Assembly: GCA_045544615.1 (NCBI GenBank)
Contig: JAZPZI010000013.1
Span: 112,051-176,050, forward strand
Direction of reading: 5' to 3'
Source of the DNA: CAKSFT01 sp045544615
GTDB taxonomy: Bacteria; Bacillota; Clostridia; UBA1381
Length of the DNA stretch: 64,000 bases
Position 1 is the stretch's first letter. Every line of letters starts with the position of its first letter. Positions 1-8,341 of the stretch are shown here, piece by piece. The notes below the pieces were generated by a model. It was not told the DNA's origin, ran no database searches, and worked only from the letters and a program-made list of their open reading frames with translations. The position numbers and the translations under genes are program-made.

Positions 1-677
1 TCATATCCGCCAACTATAAAGCCTGTAAGTATCATTGCAACAGGACCCATGCACGCCTTTGCACTCGATACCGTCTCAACGAAAAATTCGGGCATAAAAT
101 CTTTTGCATTCAAAAGTCCTAAAACCATACCCAATAACAGCGATATGAAAATCGGATTCATAAGGTTTTTCAAGACACTTCCCGTCCTCTTTCCCTTTGG
201 AATCAGTATATACATTCCCCAGGTGTAGACCAGGGCGTTAAGTGGCATTGTAAATAAGAGATACTTAAATAACCCTGCATCGCCCAGAACACCTAAAACA
301 ACGGCATTGCCCATAAACCCGAAGTTTCCGAATGTCAGAGCATATTTATATATGCTTCTTTGATAATCACAGTCTAACCCCGACTCGGGCTTTTCCTTCG
401 AAAACGGCTTTGAAAGCGGTATCGCAATCAACATTGCGATGGTGACAAGAACTGCAGAATAGACTATATTCATATAGTTTGCCGACAAATTCTCAATATT
501 GCAATTCGTCATAAAGTTACTGATAACGAGTGCCGGCACTAATACGTAGTTCTCAAGCTTTGATAAGACCGTTCCGGCATCATCGGGCAACAATTTTGCC
601 TTTTTTAATATATACCCAATCGTGATAAACATAAACATTACGAGCATCTGTGTTAGTGTTGATAAAAAAACTTGCAT
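1..677 (-). CDS. AEC (auxin efflux carrier/malate permease) family transporter, C-terminus beyond window
   Basis: The reverse strand is open from an ATG at 677 to the window edge, giving about 225 residues of a family usually near 310. The visible part is strongly hydrophobic, with segments such as MLVMFMFITIGYILKK near the N-terminus and MNPIFISLLLGMVLGLL further on, the usual AEC pattern of two five-helix halves. An AGGAGG lies 6 nt upstream of the ATG at 677, so I prefer it to the ATG at 683, which directly abuts the ribosome binding site. AEC proteins export or import organic anions; the substrate here is unknown. Partial gene. Confidence 0.8.
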   Translation of the reverse strand, partial: MQVFLSTLTQMLVMFMFITIGYILKKAKLLPDDAGTVLSKLENYVLVPALVISNFMTNCNIENLSANYMNIVYSAVLVTIAMLIAIPLSKPFSKEKPESGLDCDYQRSIYKYALTFGNFGFMGNAVVLGVLGDAGLFKYLLFTMPLNALVYTWGMYILIPKGKRTGSVLKNLMNPIFISLLLGMVLGLLNAKDFMPEFFVETVSSAKACMGPVAMILTGFIVGGY

Positions 678-827
678 ATTCATCCTCCTGTTCCTTAGTT
701 TAAATTATATACATAATCTCCTGTCTTTTCAAGTAAAATCTACCCATTTCGTAATTTTTAACGATTAAAAAGTCGCCACCAAAACACCCTTTATTGAATT
801 ATGACAAATACGGTTTTTAAAAAAGTA

Positions 828-856
828 TTGATTTTTTTTAAAATCAGCGGTATAAT
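828..856 (+). promoter_or_regulatory. Sigma-A promoter of the lipoprotein gene
   Basis: TTGATT at 828-833 and TATAAT at 851-856 with a 17-bp spacer, 33 bp before the ATG at 889. Confidence 0.75.
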
Positions 857-888
857 TTGAATTAAATAAAAAGGAGTGAATTATTATA

Positions 889-1506
889 ATGAAAACTTTT
901 AAAAAAGCAATGAGTACACTTTTGGCGTTTGCCATGACAATATCACTTTTTGGATGTGGTGGCCCTGAAAACGATGCAAAAAGCACAGTCAACAAAATGT
1001 TTGAAGCATTCGAGTCACTGGAGCTTGATAAGGCAGAAGAATACATCAACATTGACGATATTAAAATCACTGACGACGACTCTGTTACCGGAAATGTCAG
1101 AATGTATATGCAAACACTTTTTGACAGGCTTTCTCACAAGATTGTATCAACCGAATTTGTTGACGAGAACACCGTAAAGGTTAAAACAAGCATTACATCC
1201 ATCGATATGGAGCCTGTAATGGTCAACTTCTTCGCAAAGGCATTGGAATACGCATTTTCAACATCACTCTCGGAAGAAAAGCCGAGCGAAGAAGCCTTTG
1301 AGGCAACAATGGTTCAGTTCTTTGTTGAGAGTGCCACAGGCGAAGATTTAAAAACTGTAACAAGTGAAGTTGAAATCGTAGTTGAAAATGTTGATGGAAC
1401 ATGGATGGTTCAGGCTGACGAGGCTCTTACCAATGCAATGTTTGGAAACATCAAGCCGGCGCTTACAAAAATTGAAAGCACTATGAATGGAACAACCGCA
1501 GAATAA
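889..1506 (+). CDS. Putative lipoprotein of unknown function
   Basis: A 205-residue protein with a lipoprotein signal peptide: charged MKTFKK start, hydrophobic stretch and lipobox LFGC, so Cys23 is the expected lipidation site. The mature part is acidic (ENDAKSTVNKMFEAFESLE) and resembles small NTF2-like or DUF4878/DUF5105-type extracytoplasmic lipoproteins of Clostridia, but I cannot assign a family with certainty. AAGGAG precedes the ATG by about 12 nt. It has its own promoter and terminator and is therefore monocistronic. Confidence 0.75.
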   Translation: MKTFKKAMSTLLAFAMTISLFGCGGPENDAKSTVNKMFEAFESLELDKAEEYINIDDIKITDDDSVTGNVRMYMQTLFDRLSHKIVSTEFVDENTVKVKTSITSIDMEPVMVNFFAKALEYAFSTSLSEEKPSEEAFEATMVQFFVESATGEDLKTVTSEVEIVVENVDGTWMVQADEALTNAMFGNIKPALTKIESTMNGTTAE

Positions 1507-1511
1507 AAGCA

Positions 1512-1538
1512 AAAACCGTATCGAAAGATACGGTTTTT
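1512..1538. terminator. Bidirectional terminator
   Basis: AAAACCGTATC-GAAA-GATACGGTTTT hairpin with T-rich flanks on both sides, between the lipoprotein gene and the convergent ddh. Confidence 0.85.
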
Positions 1539-1541
1539 ATT

Positions 1542-2528
1542 TTACAATAATTCTTTTCTCAAATCCTCAGCCGACTTTGGACTCAAAAGGACAGGCGGAA
1601 TATCCAAAACTGTTTTACAGCCATAGCTTCCGTCTTTTTGAAGTCTTACTGCCGCTCTTGCATATGCAACAATAACAGATGATGTGAATTCCGGGTTTGA
1701 ATCAAGCTTTAGCGAATATTCAATAATATGTGTGTTCTCAAGATTTTTGCCCGTTCTTCCGCTTCGGATAACAAATCCGCCGTGCGGTATTCCGCTATGG
1801 TCACGCATCAGTTCTTCTTTTGTGATGAAATGCACGGTTGTATCATAATCTGCAAAATAGTTCGGCATCGTCTTTATCTCGTTCTCGATTCTTGCAAGGT
1901 CTGCACCGGGCTCTGCCACAACAAAGCATTCACGGGTATGCTTTTGTCTTGTTGTAAGCTCGGGTGCTTTTCCGCTTCTTACGGCATCAAGAGCTTCCTC
2001 AACAGGGATAGTGTACTGCTTTGCATCCAGGACACCGTCAATTCTTCTGATTGCATCGGAATGTCCCTGGCTCACTCCCTTTCCCCAGAAGGTATAGTCC
2101 TTACCGTCGGGCAAAACTACACCTGCATACATTCTGTTTAACGAAAACATTCCCGGATCCCAGCCAACAGAAATTATCGCAGTTTTATTCGATGCCTTTG
2201 CCGACTTATCTACATTTGCAAAATGCTCCGGGATTTTTGCGTGGGTATCAAAGCTGTCAACAACATTAAAATACTTTGCAAGCTCCGGTGTCTGCTCGGG
2301 AAGGTCTGTAGCACTTCCGCCACACAAAATCATAACATCAATTTTATCGGTCATACCGATTGCATCATCAATATGATATACACCGACTCCCTCGGTATCA
2401 ATTTTAACCGTATCGGGTGAGCGTCTTGTAAATACTGCCACAAGCTCCATATCGTTGTTCTGGCGTATTGCATTCTCGACACCTCTGCCGAGGTTTCCGT
2501 ACCCGAAAATTCCTATTCTTATACTCAT
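1542..2528 (-). CDS. ddh: meso-Diaminopimelate D-dehydrogenase
   Basis: A 328-residue NADPH-dependent dehydrogenase making meso-diaminopimelate from tetrahydrodipicolinate in one step, the short route to lysine and peptidoglycan precursors. The N-terminus IGIFGYGNLGRGVENAI is the nucleotide-binding loop, and the length fits the family (about 320-330). AGGAGG sits just upstream of the ATG. It lies 19 bp after the TIM-barrel gene and is probably co-transcribed with it. Its presence suggests mDAP-type peptidoglycan; no other dap biosynthesis gene is adjacent. Confidence 0.92.
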   Translation of the reverse strand: MSIRIGIFGYGNLGRGVENAIRQNNDMELVAVFTRRSPDTVKIDTEGVGVYHIDDAIGMTDKIDVMILCGGSATDLPEQTPELAKYFNVVDSFDTHAKIPEHFANVDKSAKASNKTAIISVGWDPGMFSLNRMYAGVVLPDGKDYTFWGKGVSQGHSDAIRRIDGVLDAKQYTIPVEEALDAVRSGKAPELTTRQKHTRECFVVAEPGADLARIENEIKTMPNYFADYDTTVHFITKEELMRDHSGIPHGGFVIRSGRTGKNLENTHIIEYSLKLDSNPEFTSSVIVAYARAAVRLQKDGSYGCKTVLDIPPVLLSPKSAEDLRKELL

Positions 2529-2547
2529 TTTATCTCCTCCTGATGTT

Positions 2548-3369
2548 TTAGTCGATTAGATTTTTTGCAACTGTATAGCTCAACTTATAGAAGTCCTCAA
2601 CTCCCTTTTTGCCGATCTGTACAGGAGCAAATAGCTCAAGGTTAAAAGAACCGCTATATTTTGTATTCTTTAAAGTCTTTACAAACTCTTCCCAGTCGAT
2701 TTTCTCTTCATAGCTTGAAAAATACGGCAGAGCGTGCAAGTCCATGCCCGGAGTTGTTGTATGGATATGAAGTGCTGCAAGGTCGTCAGAAACGCACTTT
2801 AGCATATAGATCGGATTCTCGCCACGGATTACCGCATGGCCGGTGTCGAGGCATATTCCGACATGTGGGTTCTCAAAATGCTTTGTATAGAAGAGCAAAT
2901 CCTCTGCATTCGAAAGATGCCCGTCGGAATAATCAAGTGCATAGATATTCTCGATTGCAAGAACAACATCGTTTGCCTCCAAAACAGGCAAAAGCTTTGA
3001 GATAAGCTGAATATTACCCTTTTGTGATTTTTCTCTGTCGGCTTCGAAATACAGATGAATTACTGCAGTTTTGCAGTTCATCTTTTTAGTAAGCTCAATT
3101 GATTTGATAAAGGACGGGAGCATTTTATCCTCGAAGTCCTGATACTCGCCATTTCCGATTGGCGGATAGTGTGACGGCCAGTAAGGGAGATGTGTCTGCG
3201 AAACCAAAACCCCCGCATCGGCAATTTCCTTATACTTTAGCATATAATCATCAATAAAGGAATCCTTTTCGGTATCATCAAGCGGAAAATAGAAATCCAC
3301 ACCATCGAAACCGATTTCCTTCATCTTTTTAAAATCAATCAAATTTGATAAACCAATCGAAATGTTCAT
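2548..3369 (-). CDS. Sugar phosphate isomerase/epimerase-like TIM-barrel protein
   Basis: A 273-residue protein of the xylose isomerase-like (AP endonuclease 2) superfamily. Metal-site type motifs appear in order: QTHLPYW, AVIHLY, LAIENIY, ICLDTGHA and LHIHTT, where the His, Glu and Asp residues usually bind a divalent metal. The substrate is not predictable. It is first gene of a two-gene unit with ddh, with its own promoter upstream. Confidence 0.8.
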   Translation of the reverse strand: MNISIGLSNLIDFKKMKEIGFDGVDFYFPLDDTEKDSFIDDYMLKYKEIADAGVLVSQTHLPYWPSHYPPIGNGEYQDFEDKMLPSFIKSIELTKKMNCKTAVIHLYFEADREKSQKGNIQLISKLLPVLEANDVVLAIENIYALDYSDGHLSNAEDLLFYTKHFENPHVGICLDTGHAVIRGENPIYMLKCVSDDLAALHIHTTTPGMDLHALPYFSSYEEKIDWEEFVKTLKNTKYSGSFNLELFAPVQIGKKGVEDFYKLSYTVAKNLID

Positions 3370-3428
3370 ACTAAAACCTCACTTTATAACAAAATATGTA
3401 TACATACTTTGAAATCACCTATTTATCA

Positions 3429-3457
3429 ATTATACCACTTCCAAAAAAACACTTCAA
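3429..3457 (-). promoter_or_regulatory. Promoter of the TIM-barrel/ddh unit
   Basis: On the reverse strand TTGAAG and TATAAT are separated by 17 bp, about 60 bp before the start at 3369. Confidence 0.7.
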
Positions 3458-3529
3458 TAGTATATTTTATTTTTTTTAAAAATTTTTAGCTTTTATTTCC
3501 CGCCAGAACCACCTATATAACAAAATCTA

Positions 3530-3558
3530 TTGATATTTCAGACAGTTTGTGGTAGAAT
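3530..3558 (+). promoter_or_regulatory. Promoter of rqcH
   Basis: TTGATA at 3530-3535 and TAGAAT at 3553-3558 with a 17-bp spacer. Confidence 0.75.
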
Positions 3559-3593
3559 ATAGGTAATTTTAAAAAGAAGGAGGATTGGTTATT

Positions 3594-5330
3594 TTGGCAT
3601 TGGACACTCTTTGTATGGAAGCCATCCGATGCGAGCTCGAAGAACTTTTGCTCGGTGCAAGAATCGAGAAGGTTTATCAGCCCGAAAAGGACGAAATCTC
3701 ACTTAATCTCCGCACATATACAAATTCGTACAGGCTCGTTATCTCGGCAAGTCCTACAAACCCGAGAATCCATTTTTCAAAGGAATCAAAAAGCAATCCT
3801 CAGACCCCGCCGATGTTCTGTATGCTTTTGAGAAAGCACTTGACATCCGGGAAAATCACAGGCATCAAAACCCAGAAAGAGGACAGGATTTTAACTATAG
3901 ACGTAGAATCATATAACGAGCTCGGTGACTTGACAACCAAGCATCTTCTGGTTGAGATTATGGGCAGACATTCAAATATAATCCTGCTGAATGAGGATAT
4001 GACAATAATCGACTCGGTAAAGCACATCGACTTTACTGTAAGCTCTGTCCGCCAGGTCCTCCCGGGAATGAAATATGAATATCCGCCAAAGCAGGACAAA
4101 CACCCGATTCTCTCGGGTGATTTTGACAGTCTTGAGTTGACATCACCCGAAGCTCCAATCCGTGCCGACAAATATATAATGTCTACAATCGGCGGTATCA
4201 GTCCCCTCACATCCCGTGAGATTGCATACAGAGCATTCGGGAGTGTTGACACTTTGATCCCTGCCGACCGCTTTGGCGAAAAGATTAAAAATGCAGTACA
4301 TGGCATCCTGGCTGAAGGATTCTTCCCTTCCTTTTTGACCGAAAAGGAAAGCGGTCGTGTGCTTGATTTTAGTGCAATCAAAATCACTCACTACGAAGAT
4401 TTGGCAGAAACCCGGTACTTCCCGAGTATCAGCGACCTTTTAGAGGAGTTTTACAGGTCAAAGGACAGCATCGAGAGAATGAAGCAAAAAAGTGCCGATA
4501 TTATAAAGCTCCTTACAACAAACATCGCAAAAATATCAAAAAAGCTAAATATCCTTGAACTTACATTAGAGGATGCAAAGAACAAGGAACGGCACAAAAA
4601 GTTTGCAGACCTTCTGATGGGAAATCTGCATACCTTCAAGACGGGTGACATCGAAGTTACCGTAACCGATTACTACTCGGAAGACCTTGGCAAAATCACA
4701 ATCCCTCTGCTTCCGGAGTTGTCCCCTTCTGCTAATGCGCAGAGATATTATAAGCTATATAACAAGGCAAAAACTGCCGAAACCGAAGCGGCTAATCAGC
4801 TAAAGCTTGCACGTGAGGAGTTTGAGTATCTCTCATCAACGCTCAGTTTTGCCGAGAGTGCCGAGTCAGAGTCGGACATCAATGCCATCCGCCGTGAGCT
4901 TGCAGAGCTTGGATACCTGCGACTGCACCAAAAGGGCAAAAAGCAACAGGAAAGCGCATCTAAACCGCATCATTTTAAAAGCTCTGACGGGTTTGATATA
5001 TATGTCGGCAAGAACAACACGCAAAACGACAAGCTGACACTGAAGTTTGCAAACTCGTCGGATTTATGGTTCCATACCAAGAAAATCCACGGCTCACATA
5101 CCATAATCAAGCTTGGCATTGACAAAAATGTACCCGAAACCACCATAAGAGAAGCTGCAGAGCTTGCCGCGTACTTTTCAAAGGCTCGTGAATCATCACA
5201 GGTACCGGTGGATTTTTGTGAAGTGAAAAATGTCAAAAAGCCTAACGGGGCAAAGCCGGGTATGGTGATTTATGATTCATATAACACTATATATGTAACG
5301 CCAAAGCTTCTGGCATCAGAAGTTGAGTGA
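3594..5330 (+). CDS. rqcH: RqcH, ribosome-associated quality control protein (NFACT family), TTG start
   Basis: RqcH binds stalled 50S subunits and recruits tRNA-Ala to add C-terminal alanine tails to incomplete chains. I choose the TTG at 3594, not the TTG at 3585 that almost touches the AAGGAGG at 3577-3583. This start gives MALDTLCMEAI, the usual family N-terminus, 578 residues, and places the conserved Asp-Arg pair (KEDRIL) at positions 97-98, the same numbers as in B. subtilis RqcH. The order is NFACT-N, a helical coiled-coil middle, and the C-terminal NFACT-R/DUF814 domain (SSDLWFHTKKIHGSH). The gene is monocistronic between its own promoter and the trkA promoter. Confidence 0.93.
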   Translation: MALDTLCMEAIRCELEELLLGARIEKVYQPEKDEISLNLRTYTNSYRLVISASPTNPRIHFSKESKSNPQTPPMFCMLLRKHLTSGKITGIKTQKEDRILTIDVESYNELGDLTTKHLLVEIMGRHSNIILLNEDMTIIDSVKHIDFTVSSVRQVLPGMKYEYPPKQDKHPILSGDFDSLELTSPEAPIRADKYIMSTIGGISPLTSREIAYRAFGSVDTLIPADRFGEKIKNAVHGILAEGFFPSFLTEKESGRVLDFSAIKITHYEDLAETRYFPSISDLLEEFYRSKDSIERMKQKSADIIKLLTTNIAKISKKLNILELTLEDAKNKERHKKFADLLMGNLHTFKTGDIEVTVTDYYSEDLGKITIPLLPELSPSANAQRYYKLYNKAKTAETEAANQLKLAREEFEYLSSTLSFAESAESESDINAIRRELAELGYLRLHQKGKKQQESASKPHHFKSSDGFDIYVGKNNTQNDKLTLKFANSSDLWFHTKKIHGSHTIIKLGIDKNVPETTIREAAELAAYFSKARESSQVPVDFCEVKNVKKPNGAKPGMVIYDSYNTIYVTPKLLASEVE

Positions 5331-5334
5331 TAAT

Positions 5335-5363
5335 TTGACAGTAAAAAACAAATGTGATAGAAT
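5335..5363 (+). promoter_or_regulatory. Promoter of trkA-trkH
   Basis: Consensus TTGACA at 5335-5340 and TAGAAT at 5358-5363 with a 17-bp spacer, directly after the rqcH stop codon. Confidence 0.82.
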
Positions 5364-5406
5364 TTGGTTAAAATCAGTTTTTAAATTATAAAACGGAGAG
5401 ATTAAA

Positions 5407-6762
5407 ATGAAGATTATAATTGTTGGTTGCGGTAAGGTTGGCGCAGCATTGGCTGAAAAGTTAATAAACGAAAACCACGATATTACCGTCATAGACACCA
5501 ATGCCGATAAGGTAAGAAAAATCACCGAAGACCTTGATATTATGGGAATCGTCGGCAACGGTTCTTCCATCTCGGTATTGAATGAGGCAGGAGTTGAGTC
5601 TGCGGATGTTTTCATTGCGGTTACTGCATCGGATGAACTCAACCTTTTGTGCTGTATGTTTGCAAAAAAGACGGGCGACTGCCACGCTATTGCAAGAGTG
5701 AGAAACCCGATTTACAGCCGTGAGCTTGGATTTATTCAAAAGCAGTTGGAGATTTCTGCTATTATAAACCCCGAACTTGCATCGGCAAAAGAAATATCAA
5801 ATCTTTTGCAGTGCCCGATTGCCGATAAAATCGATACATTCGCAAACGGTGATGTACAGTTGATTAAGTTTAAGCTCGAAAAGAATATGGGCATATCAGG
5901 TACGGCAATCAAAGACCTGTCTCCTTCCATCGTAAAGGATGTCCTTATCTGTGCAGTCGAGCGTGACGGTTCGGTAATTATCCCTGACGGTAATTTTGTA
6001 CTCGAAGAAGGAGATTTTGTAATCATCCTTGCCGACAAAAAGAATGTACAGGCATTCTTCTCAAAGCTCAATCTTACAGTTCGTCCTGTAAAAAATGCTC
6101 TCATTGCAGGTGGTGGCACAATCGGCTACTATCTTGCAAAATTCCTGACCGAGAAGGGTGTTAACGTAAGAATCATTGAGCACAAAGCCGACAGATGCGA
6201 AGCCCTTGCAGAGCTCCTCCCCGAGGCTACCGTAATTCTTGGCGACGGCACAGACCACAAGCTTTTGATGGCAGAAGGGCTTTCCAACTCAGAGGCTTTT
6301 GTCAGTCTTACAAGCATTGACGAGGAAAATGTTTTAATCTCGCTATTTGCTAAAAAGCACTCAAACGCAAAGCTTGTAACCAAGGTCAACAGACTTGAGT
6401 TTGACGATATTTTGGAGAGTATGGATATCGGCAGTGTTATTTATCCTAAATATATCACCTGCGACTTCATACTCCAGCATGTAAGAGCACTCGAAAACCA
6501 GTCAGGAAGTAACATAAAAACGCTCTATAACATCCTTGACGACCGTGTTGAAGCGCTCGAATTTACTGTATCACAAAAGTCAGATGTGACAGATGTGCCG
6601 CTTTATCAGTTAAAAACCAAAAAGAATCTTTTGATTTGTTGTATTATGAGAGATAACAACATAATCATCCCACGAGGAAACGACTCGATTCAGGTTGGCG
6701 ACAATGTAATTGTTGTAACGCTTGAGCACGGTCTTTCAGATATTGCTGACATTCTCTCATAA
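5407..6762 (+). CDS. trkA: TrkA, Trk potassium system NAD-binding subunit
   Basis: A 451-residue cytosolic gating subunit with two RCK halves. Each half starts with a Rossmann nucleotide site: IIVGCGKVGAALAEKL at the N-terminus and ALIAGGGTIGYYLAKFL near residue 230. RCK_C-type ligand domains follow each. The length matches the two-repeat TrkA family. It ends 18 bp before trkH with a GGAGG in the gap, so the two are co-expressed. The usual function is control of K+ uptake through the TrkH pore in response to nucleotides. Confidence 0.93.
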   Translation: MKIIIVGCGKVGAALAEKLINENHDITVIDTNADKVRKITEDLDIMGIVGNGSSISVLNEAGVESADVFIAVTASDELNLLCCMFAKKTGDCHAIARVRNPIYSRELGFIQKQLEISAIINPELASAKEISNLLQCPIADKIDTFANGDVQLIKFKLEKNMGISGTAIKDLSPSIVKDVLICAVERDGSVIIPDGNFVLEEGDFVIILADKKNVQAFFSKLNLTVRPVKNALIAGGGTIGYYLAKFLTEKGVNVRIIEHKADRCEALAELLPEATVILGDGTDHKLLMAEGLSNSEAFVSLTSIDEENVLISLFAKKHSNAKLVTKVNRLEFDDILESMDIGSVIYPKYITCDFILQHVRALENQSGSNIKTLYNILDDRVEALEFTVSQKSDVTDVPLYQLKTKKNLLICCIMRDNNIIIPRGNDSIQVGDNVIVVTLEHGLSDIADILS

Positions 6763-6780
6763 AACGGAGGAGATTTAAAA

Positions 6781-8223
6781 ATGAACAAAGCTGTTGTATT
6801 ATACATACTAGGCTGGATTCTGTTGTTTGAGGCGGTGCTTTTAACCCTGCCTCTTGTAACCGCTTTTATTTATGGTGAGCAGAACTCCGCTTTAGCATTT
6901 ATAATAACAATTCTGATAAGTGCCGCAGTTGGTGCACTTCTTGTTATAAAAAAGCCAAAAGACCGTTCTGTGTATATGCGTGAAGGTCTCGTTATTACAG
7001 GTCTTAGCTGGATTGTAATTAGTATTATCGGCTCACTTCCCTTTATCATCTCAGGTGCAATCCCCAACCCGATTGAAGCGCTGTTTGAGACCGTTTCAGG
7101 CTTTACTACTACCGGTGCAAGCATCCTCTCCGACGTGGAGTGCCTTGATAAAAGCATTCTTTTCTGGCGAAGTTTCACACACTGGATTGGTGGTATGGGT
7201 GTACTTGTGTTTATCCTGATGCTAAAGCCGCTGACAGGCGGCTCGACTGTTAACCTTATGAAGGCAGAAAGCCCAGGACCACAGGTAGAAAAGCTCGTAC
7301 CGCATCTTCATTCTACTGCACAGATTCTATATGGCATCTATATTTCTATGACCATCATCCAAATTATACTGTTGTTAGTTGCCGGATTGCCTCTTTTTGA
7401 TGCACTCACCACTACATTTGGTACAGCCGGCACCGGCGGTTTTGGAATCAAAAATGGCAGTATCGCCGGTTATTCACCGCTTGTTCAAGGAATAGTAACA
7501 GTATTTATGATACTCTTTGGTATAAACTTTTCTGCATATTATATGATTTTGCTCGGTCGACTTAAAAAAGCGGCAGTTTTAGAGGAGGTGCGCTGGTATT
7601 TTGGTATTATATTAGTTTCACTCCTGATTATTGCCTTTAATATCCGTAGTGATTTTGCAAGCTTTTGGGCAAGTCTTCACCACAGTGCTTTCCAGGTTGG
7701 CTCAATCATCACAACAACCGGCTATTCCACAGTGGACTTTAATACCTGGCCAGCCATTTCAAAAACAATCCTGGTTGTCCTTATGTTTGTCGGTGCCTGT
7801 GCCGGAAGTACGGGCGGTGGTATAAAGGTTTCAAGAATTATCATTCTCTTTAAGAGTGTTAAAAAAGAAATCGGCTTGTTTCTTCATCCGCAAAGAGTTT
7901 CAAAAGCCATGATGGATAAAAAGCCGATTCCGCATAATGTTATGCGTTCAACCAATGTGTATATGGCAACATACATTCTTATATTTGCAGTATCGGTGAT
8001 TTTAATCAGCTTAGATAACTTTGACCTTACGACAAACTTCACTGCAGTTGCCGCAACTTTAAACAACATCGGTCCCGGGCTCGAGGCGGTTGGTCCGTCA
8101 CAAAACTTCAGTGTGATGTCCGGTTTTTCAAAACTTGTCCTAATATTTGATATGTTGGCAGGAAGACTTGAGCTCTTCCCTATACTCTTATTATTCAAGA
8201 ATGAAACATGGCGAAAATTTTAA
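6781..8223 (+). CDS. trkH: TrkH family potassium uptake pore subunit
   Basis: A 480-residue polytopic membrane protein with the four pseudo-repeat selectivity filters visible: TTTGASIL, GTAGTGGFG, TTTGYSTV and a last pore loop near NNIGPGLEAVG. The GSTGGGIKV segment precedes the intramembrane-loop region of the family. It is the second gene of the trkA-trkH operon and is closed by a terminator. Confidence 0.93.
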   Translation: MNKAVVLYILGWILLFEAVLLTLPLVTAFIYGEQNSALAFIITILISAAVGALLVIKKPKDRSVYMREGLVITGLSWIVISIIGSLPFIISGAIPNPIEALFETVSGFTTTGASILSDVECLDKSILFWRSFTHWIGGMGVLVFILMLKPLTGGSTVNLMKAESPGPQVEKLVPHLHSTAQILYGIYISMTIIQIILLLVAGLPLFDALTTTFGTAGTGGFGIKNGSIAGYSPLVQGIVTVFMILFGINFSAYYMILLGRLKKAAVLEEVRWYFGIILVSLLIIAFNIRSDFASFWASLHHSAFQVGSIITTTGYSTVDFNTWPAISKTILVVLMFVGACAGSTGGGIKVSRIIILFKSVKKEIGLFLHPQRVSKAMMDKKPIPHNVMRSTNVYMATYILIFAVSVILISLDNFDLTTNFTAVAATLNNIGPGLEAVGPSQNFSVMSGFSKLVLIFDMLAGRLELFPILLLFKNETWRKF

Positions 8224-8229
8224 GATACA

Positions 8230-8254
8230 GACAGGGGGTTCACCCTGTCTTTTT
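8230..8254 (+). terminator. Terminator of trkA-trkH
   Basis: GACAGGG / CCCTGTC stem (8230-8236 with 8243-8249) followed by TTTTTC. Confidence 0.88.
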
Positions 8255-8279
8255 CTTTCGACTTTTTATGCCAAAATTA

Positions 8280-8309
8280 TTGCACTCGTTAATGTAAATA
8301 TGATATAAT
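8280..8309 (+). promoter_or_regulatory. Promoter of the RyR-domain membrane protein
   Basis: TTGCAC at 8280-8285, 18-bp spacer, TATAAT at 8304-8309. Confidence 0.65.
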
Positions 8310-8341
8310 ACTAAAAGATAATTAACTTTTCGGAGGACTTT

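Noticed and set aside
3585..3593. TTG at 3585 as the rqcH start
   Set aside because: It lies 1 nt after AAGGAGG; the TTG at 3594 gives the family N-terminus and the Asp97-Arg98 numbering.
3370..3593. Lysine riboswitch upstream of the ddh unit
   Set aside because: Only about 60 nt of leader lie between promoter and start codon, too short for this riboswitch.
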